From the NCBI GenBank assembly GCA_030268105.1, contig BSDZ01000054.1:1-64000 (forward strand): a DNA stretch of 64,000 nucleotides. Reading direction: 5' to 3'. Position 1 is the first letter of the stretch. Each line of letters opens with the position of its first letter. The translations under genes and the position numbers were made by a program. A model generated the notes under the pieces. That model was not told the DNA's origin and did not search any database. It saw only the letters and a program-made list of their open reading frames with translations. This document shows positions 1 to 14,100 of the stretch, one piece after another. The stretch comes from Volvox africanus. Taxonomy: Eukaryota > Chlorophyta > Chlorophyceae > Chlamydomonadales > Volvocaceae.

Positions 1-3000
1 ACCACCATCATCGCCGACAACGGGGAAGGGAGGGAGGAAGGGAGGGCACACGGGAGGGAGGGAGTGAGACCGGGAGCGAAGTGGGGTAGGGAACCGATAC
101 TTACCTTTCCACCGACGGCTCCACGAACCCCACCGCCACCACCACCGCCGCCGACAAAGCACCACCATCATCGCCGACAACGGGGAAGGGAGGGAGGAAG
201 GGAGGGCACACGGGAGGGAGGGAGTGAGACCGGGAGCGAAGTGGGGTAGGGAACCGATACTTACCTTTCCACCGACGGCTCCACGAACCCCACCGCCACC
301 ACCGCCACCGCCGCCGACAAAGCACCCCCATCATCGCCGACAACGGGGAAGGGAGAGAGGAAGGGAGGGCACACGGGAGGGAGGGAGTGAGACCGGGAGC
401 GAAGTGGGGTAGGGAACCGATACTTACCTTTCCCCCGACGGCTCCATGAACCCCACCGCAACCACCGCCACCGCCGCCGACAAAGCACCACCATCATCGC
501 CGACAACGGGGAAGGGAGGGAGGAAGGGAGGGCACACGGGAGGGAGGGAGTGAGACCGGGAGCGAAGTGGGGTAGGGAACCGATACTTACCTTTCCACCG
601 ACGGCTCCACGAACCCCACCGCCACCACCACCGCCGCCGACAAAGCACCACCATCATCGCCGACAACGGGGAAGGGAGGGAGGAAGGGAGGGCACACGGG
701 AGGGAGGGAGTGAGACCGGGAGGGAAGTGGGGTAGGGAATCGATACTTACCTTTCCACCGACGGCTCCACGAACCCCACCGCCACCACCGCCACCGCCGC
801 CGACAAAGCACCACCATCATCGCCGACAACGGGGAAGGGAGGGAGGAAGGGAGGGCACACGGGAGGGAGGGAGTGAGACCGGGAGCGAAGTGGGGTAGGG
901 AACCGATACTTACCTTTCCACCGACGGCTCCACGAACCCCACCGCCACCACCGCCACCGCCGCCGACAAAGCACCACCATCATCGCCGACAACGGGGAAG
1001 GGAGGGAGGAAGGGAGGGCACACGGGAGGGAGGGAGTGAGACCGGGAGGGAAGTGGGGTAGGGAACCGATACTTACCTTTCCCCCGACGGCTCCACGAAC
1101 CCCACCGCCACCACCGCCACCGCCGCCGACAAAGCACCACCATCATCGCCGACAACGGGGAAGGGAGGGAGGAAGGGAGGGCACACGGGAGGGAGGGAGT
1201 GAGACCGGGAGCGAAGTGGGGTAGGGAACCGATTCTTACCTTTCCTTCGACGGCTCCACGAACCCCACCGCCACCACCACCGCCGCCGACAAAGCACCAC
1301 CATCATCGCCGACAACGGGGAAGGGAGGGAAGAAGGGAGGGCACACGGGAGGGAGGGAGTGAGACCGGGAGCGAAGTGGGGTAGGGAACCGATACTTACC
1401 TTTCCACCGACGGCTCCACGAACCCCACCGCCACCACCACCGCCGCCGACAAAGCACCACCATCATCGCCGACAACGGGGAAGGGAGGGAGGAAGGGAGG
1501 GCACACGGGAGGGAGGGAGTGAGACCGGGAGCGAAGTGGGGTAGGGAACCGATACTTACCTTTCCACCGACGGCTCCACGAACCCCACCGCCACCACCAC
1601 CGCCGCCGACAAAGCACCACCATCATCGCCGACAACGGGGAAGGGAGGGAGGAAGGGAGGGCACACGGGAGGGAGGGAGTAAGACCGGGAGCGAAGTGGG
1701 GTAGGGAACCGATACTTACCTTTCCACCGACGGCTCCACGAACCCCACCGCCACCACCGCCACCGCCGACGACAAAGCACCACCATCATCGCCGACAACG
1801 GGGAAGGGAGGGAGGAAGGGAGGGCACACGGGAGGGAGGGAGTGAGACCGGGAGCGAAGTGGGGTAGGGAACCGATACTTACCTTTCCACCGACGGCTCC
1901 ACGAACCCCACCGCCACCACCGCCACCGCCGCCGACAAAGCACCACCATCATCGCCGACAACGGGGAAGGGAGGGAGGAAGGGAGGGCACACGGGAGGGA
2001 GGGAGTGAGACCGGGAGCGAAGTGGGGTAGGGAACTGATACTTACCTTTCCACCGACGGCTCCACGAACCCCACCGCCACCACCGCCACCGCCGCCGACA
2101 AAGCACCACCATCATTGCCGACAACGGGGAAGGGAGGGAGGAAGGGAGGGCACACGGGAGGGAAGGAGTGAGACCGGGAGGGAAGTGGGGTAGGGAACCG
2201 ATACTTACCTTTCCACCGACGGCTCCACGAACCCCACCGCCACCACCACCGCCGCCGACAAAGCACCACCATCATCGCCGACAACGGGGAAGGGAGGGAG
2301 GAAGGGAGGGCACACGGGAGGGAGGGAGTGAGACCGGGAGCGAAGTGGGGTAGGGAACCGATACTTACCTTTCCACCGACGGCTCCACGAACCCCACCGC
2401 CACCACCGCCACCGCCGCCGACAAAGCACCACCATCATCGCCGACAACGGGGAAGGGAGGGAGGAAGGGAGGGCACACGGGAGGGAAGGAGTGAGACCGG
2501 GAGGGAAGTGGGGTAGGGAACCGATACTTACCTTTCCCCCGACGGCTCCACGAACCCCACCGCCACCACCGCCACCGCCGCCGACAAAGCACCACCATCA
2601 TCGCCGACAACGGGGAAGGGAGGGAGGAAGGGAGGGCACACGGGAGGGAGGGAGTGAGACCGGGAGCGAAGTGGGGTAGGGAACCGATACTTACCTTTCC
2701 ACCGACGGCTCCACGAACCCCACCGCCACCACCGCCACCGCCGCCGACAAAGCACCACCATCATCGCCGACAACGGGGAAGGGAGGGAGGAAGGGAGGGC
2801 ACACGGGAGGGAGGGAGTGAGACCGGGAGCGAAGTGGGGTAGGGAACCGATACTTACCTTTCCACCGACGGCTCCACGAACCCCACCGCCACCACCACCA
2901 CCGCCGCCGACAGAGCACCACCATCATCGCCGACAACGGGGAAGGGAGGGAGGAAGGGAGGGCACACGGGAGGGAGGGAGTGAGACCGGGAGCGAAGTGG

Positions 3001-6000
3001 GGTAGGGAACCGATACTTACCTTTCCACCGACGGCTCCACGAACCCCACCGCCACCACCGCCACCGCCGACGACAAAGCACCACCATCATCGCCGACAAT
3101 GGGGAAGGGAGGGAGGAAGGGAGGGCACACGGGAGGGAGGGAGTGAGACCGGGAGGGAAGTGGGGTAGGGAACCGATACTTACCTTTCCCCCGACGGCTC
3201 CACGAACCCCACCGCCACCACCACCGCCGCCGACAAAGCACCACCATCATCGCCGACAACGGGGAAGGGAGGGAGGAAGGGAGGGCACACGGGAGGGAGG
3301 GAGTGAGACCGGGAGCGAAGTGGGGTAGGGAACCGATACTTACCTTTCCACCGACGGCTCCACGAACCCCACCGCCACCACCACCGCCGCCGACAAAGCA
3401 CCACCATCATCGCCGACAACGGGGAAGGGAGGGAGGAAGGGAGGGCACACGGGAGGGAGGGAGTGAGACCGGGAGCGAAGTGGGGTAGGGAACCGATACT
3501 TACCTTTCCCCCGACGGCTCCACGAACCCCACCGCCACCACCACCGCAGCCGACAAAGCACCACCATCATCGCCGACAACGGGGAAGGGAGGGAGGAAGG
3601 GAGGGCACACGGGAGGGAGGGAGTGAGACCGGGAGCGAAGTGGGGTAGGGAACCGATACTTACCTTTCCACCGACGGCTCCACGAACCCCACCGCCACCA
3701 CCACCGCCGCCAACAAAGCACCACCATCATCGCCGACAACGGGGAAGGGAGGGAGGAAGGGAGGGCACACGGGAATGAGGAAGTGAGACCGGGAGCGAAG
3801 TGGGGTAGGGAACCGATACTTACCTTTCCACCGACGGCTCCACGAACCCCACCGCCACCACCACCGCCGCCAACAAAGCACCACCATCATCGCCGACAAC
3901 GGGGAAGGGAGGGAGGAAGGGAGGGCACACGGGAGGGAGGGAGTGAGACCGGGAGCGAAGTGGGGTAGGGAACCGATACTTACCTTTCCACCGACGGCTC
4001 CACGAACCCCACCGCCACCACCACCGCCGCCGACAAAGCACCACCATCATCGCCGACAACGGGGAAGGGAGGGAGGAAGGGAGGGCACACGGGAGGGAGG
4101 GAGTGAGACCGGGAGCGAAGTGGGGTAGGGAACCGATACTTACCTTTCCACCGACGGCTCCACGAACCCCACCGCCACCACCGCCACCGCCGCCGACAAA
4201 GCACCCCCATCATCGCCGACAACGGGGAAGGGAGGGAGGAAGGGAGGGCACACGGGAGGGAGGGAGTGAGACCGGGAGCGAAGTGGGGTAGGGAACCGAT
4301 ACTTACCTTTCCACCGACGGCTGCACGAACCCCACCGCCACCACCACCGCCGCCAACAAAGCACCACCATCATCGCCGACAACGGGGAAGGGAGGGAGGA
4401 AGGGAGGGCACACGGGAGGGAGGGAGTGAGACCGGGAGCGAAGTGGGGTAGGGAACCGATACTTACCTTTCCACCGACGGCTCCACGAACCCCACCGCCA
4501 CCACCACCGCCGCCGACAAAGCACCACCATCATCGCCGACAACGGGGAAGGGAGGGAGGAAGGGAGGGCACACGGGAGGGAGGGAGTGAGACCGGGAGGG
4601 AAGTGGGGTAGGGAATCGATACTTACCTTTCCACCGACGGCTCCACGAACCCCACCGCCACCACCGCCACCGCCGCCGACAAAGCACCACCATCATCGCC
4701 GACAACGGGGAAGGGAGGGAGGAAGGGAGGGCACACGGGAGGGAGGGAGTGAGACCGGGAGCGAAGTGGGGTAGGGAACCGATACTTACCTTTCCACCGA
4801 CGGCTCCACGAACCCCACCGCCACCACCGCCACCGCCGACGACAAAGCACCACCATCATCGCCGACAACGGGGAAGGGAGGGAGGAAGGGAGGGCACACG
4901 GGAGGGAGGGAGTGAGACCGGGAGGGAAGTGGGGTAGGGAACCGATACTTACCTTTCCACCGACGGCTCCACGAACCCCACCGCCACCACCGCCACCGCC
5001 GCCGACAAAGCACCACCATCATCGCCGACAACGGGGAAGGGAGGGAGGAAGGGAGGGCACACGGGAGGGAGGGAGTGAGACCGGGAGCGAAGTGGGGTAG
5101 GGAACCGATTCTTACCTTTCCTTCGACGGCTCCACGAACCCCACCGCCACCACCACCGCCGCCGACAAAGCACCACCATCATCGCCGACAACGGGGAAGG
5201 GAGGGAAGAAGGGAGGGCACACGGGAGGGAGGGAGTGAGACCGGGAGCGAAGTGGGGTAGGGAACCGATACTTACCTTTCCACCGACGGCTCCACGAACC
5301 CCACCGCCACCACCACCGCCGCCGACAAAGCACCACCATCATCGCCGACAACGGGGAAGGGAGGGAGGAAGGGAGGGCACACGGGAGGGAGGGAGTGAGA
5401 CCGGGAGCGAAGTGGGGTAGGGAACCGATACTTACCTTTCCACCGACGGCTCCACGAACCCCACCGCCACCACCACCGCCGCCGACAAAGCACCACCATC
5501 ATCGCCGACAACGGGGAAGGGAGGGAGGAAGGGAGGGCACACGGGAGGGAGGGAGTGAGACCGGGAGCGAAGTGGGGTAGGGAACCGATACTTACCTTTC
5601 CACCGACGGCTCCACGAACCCAACCGCCACCACCACCGCCGCCGACAAAGCACCACCATCATCGCCGACAACGGGGAAGGGAGGGAGGAAGGGAGGGCAC
5701 ACGGGAGGGAGGGAGTGAGACCGGGAGCGAAGTGGGGTAGGGAACCGATTCTTACCTTTCCACCGACGGCTCCACGAACCCCACCGCCACCACCGCCACC
5801 GCCGCCAACAAAGCACCACCATCATCGCCGACAACGGGGAAGGGAGGGAGGAAGGGAGGGCACACGGGAGGGAGGGAGTGAGACCGGGAGCGAAGTGGGG
5901 TAGGGAACCGATTCTTACCTTTCCACCGACGGCTCCACGAACCCCACCGCCACCACCACCGCCGCCGACAAAGCACCACCATCATCGCCGACAACGGGGA

Positions 6001-8198
6001 AGGGAGGGAGGAAGGGAGGGCACACGGGAGGGAGGGAGTGAGACCGGGAGGGAAGTGGGGTAGGGAACCGATACTTACCTTTCCACCGACGGCTCCACGA
6101 ACCCCACCGCCACCACCACCGCCGCCGACAAAGCACCACCATCATCGCCGACAACGGGGAAGGGAGGGAGGAAGGGAGGGCACACGGGAGGGAGGGAGTG
6201 AGACCGGGAGCGAAGTGGGGTAGGGAACCGATACTTACCTTTCCACCGACGGCTCCACGAACCCCACCGCCACCACCACCGCCGCCGACAAAGCACCACC
6301 ATCATCGCCGACAACGGGGAAGGGAGGGAGGAAGGGAGGGCACACGGGAGGGAGGGAGTGAGACCGGGAGGGAAGTGGGGTAGGGAACCGATACTTACCT
6401 TTCCACCGACGGCTCCACGAACCCCACCGCCACCACCGCCACCGCCGCCGACAAAGCACCACCATCATCGCCGACAACGGGGAAGGGAGGGAGGAAGGGA
6501 GGGCACACGGGAGGGAGGGAGTGAGACCGGGAGCGAAGTGGGGTAGGGAACCGATACTTACCTTTCCACCGACGGCTCCACGAACCCCACCGCCACCACC
6601 ACCGCCGCCGACAAAGCACCACCATCATCGCCGACAACGGGGAAGGGAGGGAGGAAGGGAGGGCACACGGGAGGGAAGGAGTGAGACCGGGAGGGAAGTG
6701 GGGTAGGGAACCGATACTTACCTTTCCACCGACGGCTCCACGAACCCCACCGCCACCACCACCGCCGCCGACAAAGCACCACCATCATCGCCGACAACGG
6801 GGAAGGGAGGGAGGAAGGGAGGGCACACGGGAGGGAAGGAGTGAGACCGGGAGGGAAGTGGGGTAGGGAACCGATACTTACCTTTCCACCGACGGCTCCA
6901 CGAACCCCACCGCCACCACCACCGCCGCCGACAAAGCACCACCATCATCGCCGACAACGGGGAAGGGAGGGAGGAAGGGAGGGCACATGGGAGGGAGGGA
7001 GTGAGACCGGGAGCGAAGTGGGGTAGGGAACCGATACTTACCTTTCCCCCGACGGCTCCACGAACCCCACCGCCACCACCACCGCCGCCGACAAAGCACC
7101 ACCATCATCGCCGACAACGGGGAAGGGAGGGAGGAAGGGAGGGCACATGGGAGGGAGGGAGTGAGACCGGGAGCGAAGTGGGGTAGGGAACCGATACTTA
7201 CCTTTCCCCCGACGGCTCCACGAACCCCACCGCCACCACCACCGCCGCCGACAAAGCACCACCATCATCGCCGACAACGGGGAAGGGAGGGAGGAAGGGA
7301 GGGCACACGGGAGGGAGGGAGTGAGACCGGGAGCGAAGTGGGGTAGGGAACCGATACTTACCTTTCCACCGACGGCTCCACGAACCCCACCGCCACCACC
7401 ACCGCCGCCGACAAAGCACCACCATCATCGCCGACAACGGGGAAGGGAGGGAGGAAGGGAGGGCACACGGGAGGGAGGGAGTGAGACCGGGAGCGAAGTG
7501 GGGTAGGGAACCGATACTTACCTTTCCACCGACGGCTCCACGAACCCCACCGCCACCACCACCGCCGCCGACAAAGCACCACCATCATCGCCGACAACGG
7601 GGAAGGGAGGGAGGAAGGGAGGGCACACGGGAGGGAGGGAGTGAGACCGGGAGCGAAGTGGGGTAGGGAACCGATACTTACCTTTCCACCGACGGCTCCA
7701 CGAACCCCACCGCCACCACCACCGCCGCCGACAAAGCACCACCATCATCGCCGACAACGGGGAAGGGAGGGAGGAAGGGAGGGCACATGGGAGGGAGGGA
7801 GTGAGACCGGGAGGGAAGTGGGGTAGGGAACCGATACTTACCTTTCCCCCGACGGCTCCACGAACCCCACCGCCACCACCACCACCGCCGCCGACAAAGC
7901 ACCACCATCATCGCCGACAACGGGGAATGGAGGGAGGAAGGGAGGGCACACGGGAGGGAGGGAGTGAGACCGGGAGCGAAGTGGGGTAGGGAACCGATTC
8001 TTACCTTTCCACCGACGGCTCCACGAACCCCACCGCCACCACCACCGCCGCCGACAAAGCACCACCATCATCGCCGACAACGGGGAAGGGAGGGAGGAAG
8101 GGAGGGCACATGGGAGGGAGGGAGTGAGACCGGGAGCGAAGTGGGGTAGGGAACCGATACTTACCTTTCCACCGACGGCTCCACGAACCCCACCGCCA
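1..8198. repeat. 160/163-bp satellite array, about 51 units
   Basis: Head-to-tail units whose GTGAGACCGGGAG motif recurs at 64, 224, 387, 550, 710 and so on to 8124. Spacing is always 160 or 163 bp. The 3-bp difference lies in the CCACCG/CCGCCG stretch. The array is open at the left edge and runs into the 1344-bp satellite near 8199. Each unit has a GGGG/GGG/GGG-rich purine tract on the + strand, a CCNCCN tract, and an invariant CTTACC that reads as GGTAAG on the - strand. Unit length is 1 modulo 3, so no reading frame survives more than about one and a half units. The many 60-80 residue open frames here are composition artefacts. I see no gene in this stretch. Confidence 0.97.
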
Positions 8199-11100
8199 CC
8201 ACCTCCACCGCCGCTGCCGACAAAGCACCCCCATCATCGCCGACAACGGGGAAGGGAGGGAGGAAGGGAGGGCACACGGGAGGGAGGGAGTGAGGTGGGG
8301 AGCTAGGTAGGTACAGCACCGAGGATATACATCAATACAGGTGACACCGTTCCTCTAACAGTTAAGTCACTTGTTGCTACTTATGTCACCCCGGCTCTAT
8401 TCCCGGGTCCAACAGACGTTTGTATCAAGGAATAATCAAGATTCCCATCTAACTTCTATCCGAGATGAATCCTTCTCCCGTGACAATACGGACGTACTAT
8501 CCCGCACAATTTAACACGTACCTTACCTCCGACGACACCAAAGTACCACCATCATCGCCGACAACGGGCGGGGGGCGAGGGAGGAAGGGAGGGCACACGG
8601 GAGGGAGGGAGGGAGGGAGGTCGGCGGGTAATTTGACTGGTGAAGCTATGTTCTGTCCGCCTTCAAAAGCCAAATCGGAAGATGTCAGTAGCAGTATATA
8701 CTCACAACCAAGGGGAAGGGTGATTCACCACTCTGGAGCGATACATCCCTGCAAGTATTCCCTCAGTCGGACAAGTATCTACATACACGTGTAACCAACG
8801 AGACTCGATCTCGTACAAGGTCTTACCCGTTTGGTGTGGTGGCGGACGTGGCAGTTCTGCGTCGATGGAGGCGGTGTCGGCTATCTTGGCGTCGGTCTCC
8901 TTGGTGGCGGTAGTTGCGGCGGCAGCGGTAGTGGCGATGGTGGGAACGGTGGCCTCTCTCCCTCCCTCCCTCCGTCCTTCTCCCTCGCCCACCCAATCTC
9001 CCTCCCACCGTCCCTCCCTCCCTTTCTACCTACATTCGGCGGTGTCGATGGCGGCTTGGTGGCGGTGATGGCGATGGTGGCGGTGATGGCGGTGACGGCG
9101 TTGGTGGCGGGTTGACGGCGATAGTGGCCGGCGGTGGCGATGGTGGTGGCGATGGTGGCTGTCGTGATGGTGGTCGCGAACGTATCTACATACACGTGTA
9201 ACCAACGAGACTCGATCTCGTACAAGGTCTTACCCGTTTCGATTCTAATGGTGAACCTCTGTTGATTCCGCCTACGAAGGCCAAAGCGAAAATGTCAGTA
9301 TAACGTCCAATAATGAACACAACCCGTAGATACCCCAGAATACTTACAGCGGTGGTGGCGACGATGGCTGTGGTGGCGAACGTGGCGGTTCTGCGTCGAT
9401 GGAGGCGGTGTCGGCTATCTTGGCGTCGGTCTCCTTGGAGGCGGTAGTTGCGGCGGTAGCGGTAGTAGAGTATGTGTCCGTGGTGGCGGCGGTGGCGATG
9501 GTGGGAATGGTAACCTCTCTCCCTCCCTCCCTCCGTCCGCCACCACCTCCACCGCCGCTGCCGACAAAGCACCCCCATCATCGCCGACAACGGGGAAGGG
9601 AGGGAGGAAGGGAGGGCACACGGGAGGGAGGGAGTGAGGTGGGGAGCTAGGTAGGTACAGCACCGAGGATATACATCAATACAGGTGACACCGTTCCTCT
9701 AACAGTTAAGTCACTTGTTGCTACTTATGTCACCCCGGCTCTATTCCCGGGTCCAACAGACGTTTGTATCAAGGAATAATCAAGATTCCCATCTAACTTC
9801 TATCCGAGATGAATCCTTCTCCCGTGACAATACGGACGTACTATCCCGCACAATTTAACACGTACCTTACCTCCGACGACACCAAAGTACCACCATCATC
9901 GCCGACAACGGGCGGGGGGCGAGGGAGGAAGGGAGGGCACACGGGAGGGAGGGAGGGAGGGAGGTCGGCGGGTAATTTGACTGGTGAAGCTATGTTCTGT
10001 CCGCCTTCAAAAGCCAAATCGGAAGATGTCAGTAGCAGTATATACTCACAACCAAGGGGAAGGGTGATTCACCACTCTGGAGCGATACATCCCTGCAAGT
10101 ATTCCCTCAGTCGGACAAGTATCTACATACACGTGTAACCAACGAGACTCGATCTCGTACAAGGTCTTACCCGTTTGGTGTGGTGGCGGACGTGGCAGTT
10201 CTGCGTCGATGGAGGCGGTGTCGGCTATCTTGGCGTCGGTCTCCTTGGTGGCGGTAGTTGCGGCGGCAGCGGTAGTGGCGATGGTGGGAACGGTGGCCTC
10301 TCTCCCTCCCTCCCTCCGTCCTTCTCCCTCGCCCACCCAATCTCCCTCCCACCGTCCCTCCCTCCCTTTCTACCTACATTCGGCGGTGTCGATGGCGGCT
10401 TGGTGGCGGTGATGGCGATGGTGGCGGTGATGGCGGTGACGGCGTTGGTGGCGGGTTGACGGCGATAGTGGCCGGCGGTGGCGATGGTGGTGGCGATGGT
10501 GGCTGTCGTGATGGTGGTCGCGAACGTATCTACATACACGTGTAACCAACGAGACTCGATCTCGTACAAGGTCTTACCCGTTTCGATTCTAATGGTGAAC
10601 CTCTGTTGATTCCGCCTACGAAGGCCAAAGCGAAAATGTCAGTATAACGTCCAATAATGAACACAACCCGTAGATACCCCAGAATACTTACAGCGGTGGT
10701 GGCGACGATGGCTGTGGTGGCGAACGTGGCGGTTCTGCGTCGATGGAGGCGGTGTCGGCTATCTTGGCGTCGGTCTCCTTGGAGGCGGTAGTTGCGGCGG
10801 TAGCGGTAGTAGAGTATGTGTCCGTGGTGGCGGCGGTGGCGATGGTGGGAATGGTAACCTCTCTCCCTCCCTCCCTCCGTCCGCCACCACCTCCACCGCC
10901 GCTGCCGACAAAGCACCCCCATCATCGCCGACAACGGGGAAGGGAGGGAGGAAGGGAGGGCACACGGGAGGGAGGGAGTGAGGTGGGGAGCTAGGTAGGT
11001 ACAGCACCGAGGATATACATCAATACAGGTGACACCGTTCCTCTAACAGTTAAGTCACTTGTTGCTACTTATGTCACCCCGGCTCTATTCCCGGGTCCAA

Positions 11101-14100
11101 CAGACGTTTGTATCAAGGAATAATCAAGATTCCCATCTAACTTCTATCCGAGATGAATCCTTCTCCCGTGACAATACGGACGTACTATCCCGCACAATTT
11201 AACACGTACCTTACCTCCGACGACACCAAAGTACCACCATCATCGCCGACAACGGGCGGGGGGCGAGGGAGGAAGGGAGGGCACACGGGAGGGAGGGAGG
11301 GAGGGAGGTCGGCGGGTAATTTGACTGGTGAAGCTATGTTCTGTCCGCCTTCAAAAGCCAAATCGGAAGATGTCAGTAGCAGTATATACTCACAACCAAG
11401 GGGAAGGGTGATTCACCACTCTGGAGCGATACATCCCTGCAAGTATTCCCTCAGTCGGACAAGTATCTACATACACGTGTAACCAACGAGACTCGATCTC
11501 GTACAAGGTCTTACCCGTTTGGTGTGGTGGCGGACGTGGCAGTTCTGCGTCGATGGAGGCGGTGTCGGCTATCTTGGCGTCGGTCTCCTTGGTGGCGGTA
11601 GTTGCGGCGGCAGCGGTAGTGGCGATGGTGGGAACGGTGGCCTCTCTCCCTCCCTCCCTCCGTCCTTCTCCCTCGCCCACCCAATCTCCCTCCCACCGTC
11701 CCTCCCTCCCTTTCTACCTACATTCGGCGGTGTCGATGGCGGCTTGGTGGCGGTGATGGCGATGGTGGCGGTGATGGCGGTGACGGCGTTGGTGGCGGGT
11801 TGACGGCGATAGTGGCCGGCGGTGGCGATGGTGGTGGCGATGGTGGCTGTCGTGATGGTGGTCGCGAACGTATCTACATACACGTGTAACCAACGAGACT
11901 CGATCTCGTACAAGGTCTTACCCGTTTCGATTCTAATGGTGAACCTCTGTTGATTCCGCCTACGAAGGCCAAAGCGAAAATGTCAGTATAACGTCCAATA
12001 ATGAACACAACCCGTAGATACCCCAGAATACTTACAGCGGTGGTGGCGACGATGGCTGTGGTGGCGAACGTGGCGGTTCTGCGTCGATGGAGGCGGTGTC
12101 GGCTATCTTGGCGTCGGTCTCCTTGGAGGCGGTAGTTGCGGCGGTAGCGGTAGTAGAGTATGTGTCCGTGGTGGCGGCGGTGGCGATGGTGGGAATGGTA
12201 ACCTCTCTCCCTCCCTCCCTCCGTCCGCCACCACCTCCACCGCCGCTGCCGACAAAGCACCCCCATCATCGCCGACAACGGGGAAGGGAGGGAGGAAGGG
12301 AGGGCACACGGGAGGGAGGGAGTGAGGTGGGGAGCTAGGTAGGTACAGCACCGAGGATATACATCAATACAGGTGACACCGTTCCTCTAACAGTTAAGTC
12401 ACTTGTTGCTACTTATGTCACCCCGGCTCTATTCCCGGGTCCAACAGACGTTTGTATCAAGGAATAATCAAGATTCCCATCTAACTTCTATCCGAGATGA
12501 ATCCTTCTCCCGTGACAATACGGACGTACTATCCCGCACAATTTAACACGTACCTTACCTCCGACGACACCAAAGTACCACCATCATCGCCGACAACGGG
12601 CGGGGGGCGAGGGAGGAAGGGAGGGCACACGGGAGGGAGGGAGGGAGGGAGGTCGGCGGGTAATTTGACTGGTGAAGCTATGTTCTGTCCGCCTTCAAAA
12701 GCCAAATCGGAAGATGTCAGTAGCAGTATATACTCACAACCAAGGGGAAGGGTGATTCACCACTCTGGAGCGATACATCCCTGCAAGTATTCCCTCAGTC
12801 GGACAAGTATCTACATACACGTGTAACCAACGAGACTCGATCTCGTACAAGGTCTTACCCGTTTGGTGTGGTGGCGGACGTGGCAGTTCTGCGTCGATGG
12901 AGGCGGTGTCGGCTATCTTGGCGTCGGTCTCCTTGGTGGCGGTAGTTGCGGCGGCAGCGGTAGTGGCGATGGTGGGAACGGTGGCCTCTCTCCCTCCCTC
13001 CCTCCGTCCTTCTCCCTCGCCCACCCAATCTCCCTCCCACCGTCCCTCCCTCCCTTTCTACCTACATTCGGCGGTGTCGATGGCGGCTTGGTGGCGGTGA
13101 TGGCGATGGTGGCGGTGATGGCGGTGACGGCGTTGGTGGCGGGTTGACGGCGATAGTGGCCGGCGGTGGCGATGGTGGTGGCGATGGTGGCTGTCGTGAT
13201 GGTGGTCGCGAACGTATCTACATACACGTGTAACCAACGAGACTCGATCTCGTACAAGGTCTTACCCGTTTCGATTCTAATGGTGAACCTCTGTTGATTC
13301 CGCCTACGAAGGCCAAAGCGAAAATGTCAGTATAACGTCCAATAATGAACACAACCCGTAGATACCCCAGAATACTTACAGCGGTGGTGGTGACGATGGC
13401 TGTGGTGGCGAACGTGGCGGTTCTGCGTCGATGGAGGCGGTGTCGGCTATCTTGGCGTCGGTCTCCTTGGAGGCGGTAGTTGCGGCGGTAGCGGTAGTAG
13501 AGTATGTGTCCGTGGTGGCGGCGGTGGCGATGGTGGGAATGGTAACCTCTCTCCCTCCCTCCCTCCGTCCGCCACCACCTCCACCGCCGCTGCCGACAAA
13601 GCACCCCCATCATCGCCGACAACGGGGAAGGGAGGGAGGAAGGGAGGGCACACGGGAGGGAGGGAGTGAGGTGGGGAGCTAGGTAGGTACAGCACCGAGG
13701 ATATACATCAATACAGGTGACACCGTTCCTCTAACAGTTAAGTCACTTGTTGCTACTTATGTCACCCCGGCTCTATTCCCGGGTCCAACAGACGTTTGTA
13801 TCAAGGAATAATCAAGATTCCCATCTAACTTCTATCCGAGATGAATCCTTCTCCCGTGACAATACGGACGTACTATCCCGCACAATTTAACACGTACCTT
13901 ACCTCCGACGACACCAAAGTACCACCATCATCGCCGACAACGGGCGGGGGGCGAGGGAGGAAGGGAGGGCACACGGGAGGGAGGGAGGGAGGGAGGTCGG
14001 CGGGTAATTTGACTGGTGAAGCTATGTTCTGTCCGCCTTCAAAAGCCAAATCGGAAGATGTCAGTAGCAGTATATACTCACAACCAAGGGGAAGGGTGAT

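Noticed and set aside
64..8306. Repeated 60-81 residue open frames rich in Pro, His, Gly, Arg and Glu on both strands
   Set aside because: They overlap each other on both strands, begin at non-ATG codons on the + strand and are reset by a unit length that is not a multiple of three. Composition alone keeps them open.
8793..8818. tRNA or structured RNA around ACGAGACTCGATCTCGT
   Set aside because: A 6-bp hairpin only. No cloverleaf, T-loop or A/B box arrangement could be placed around it.
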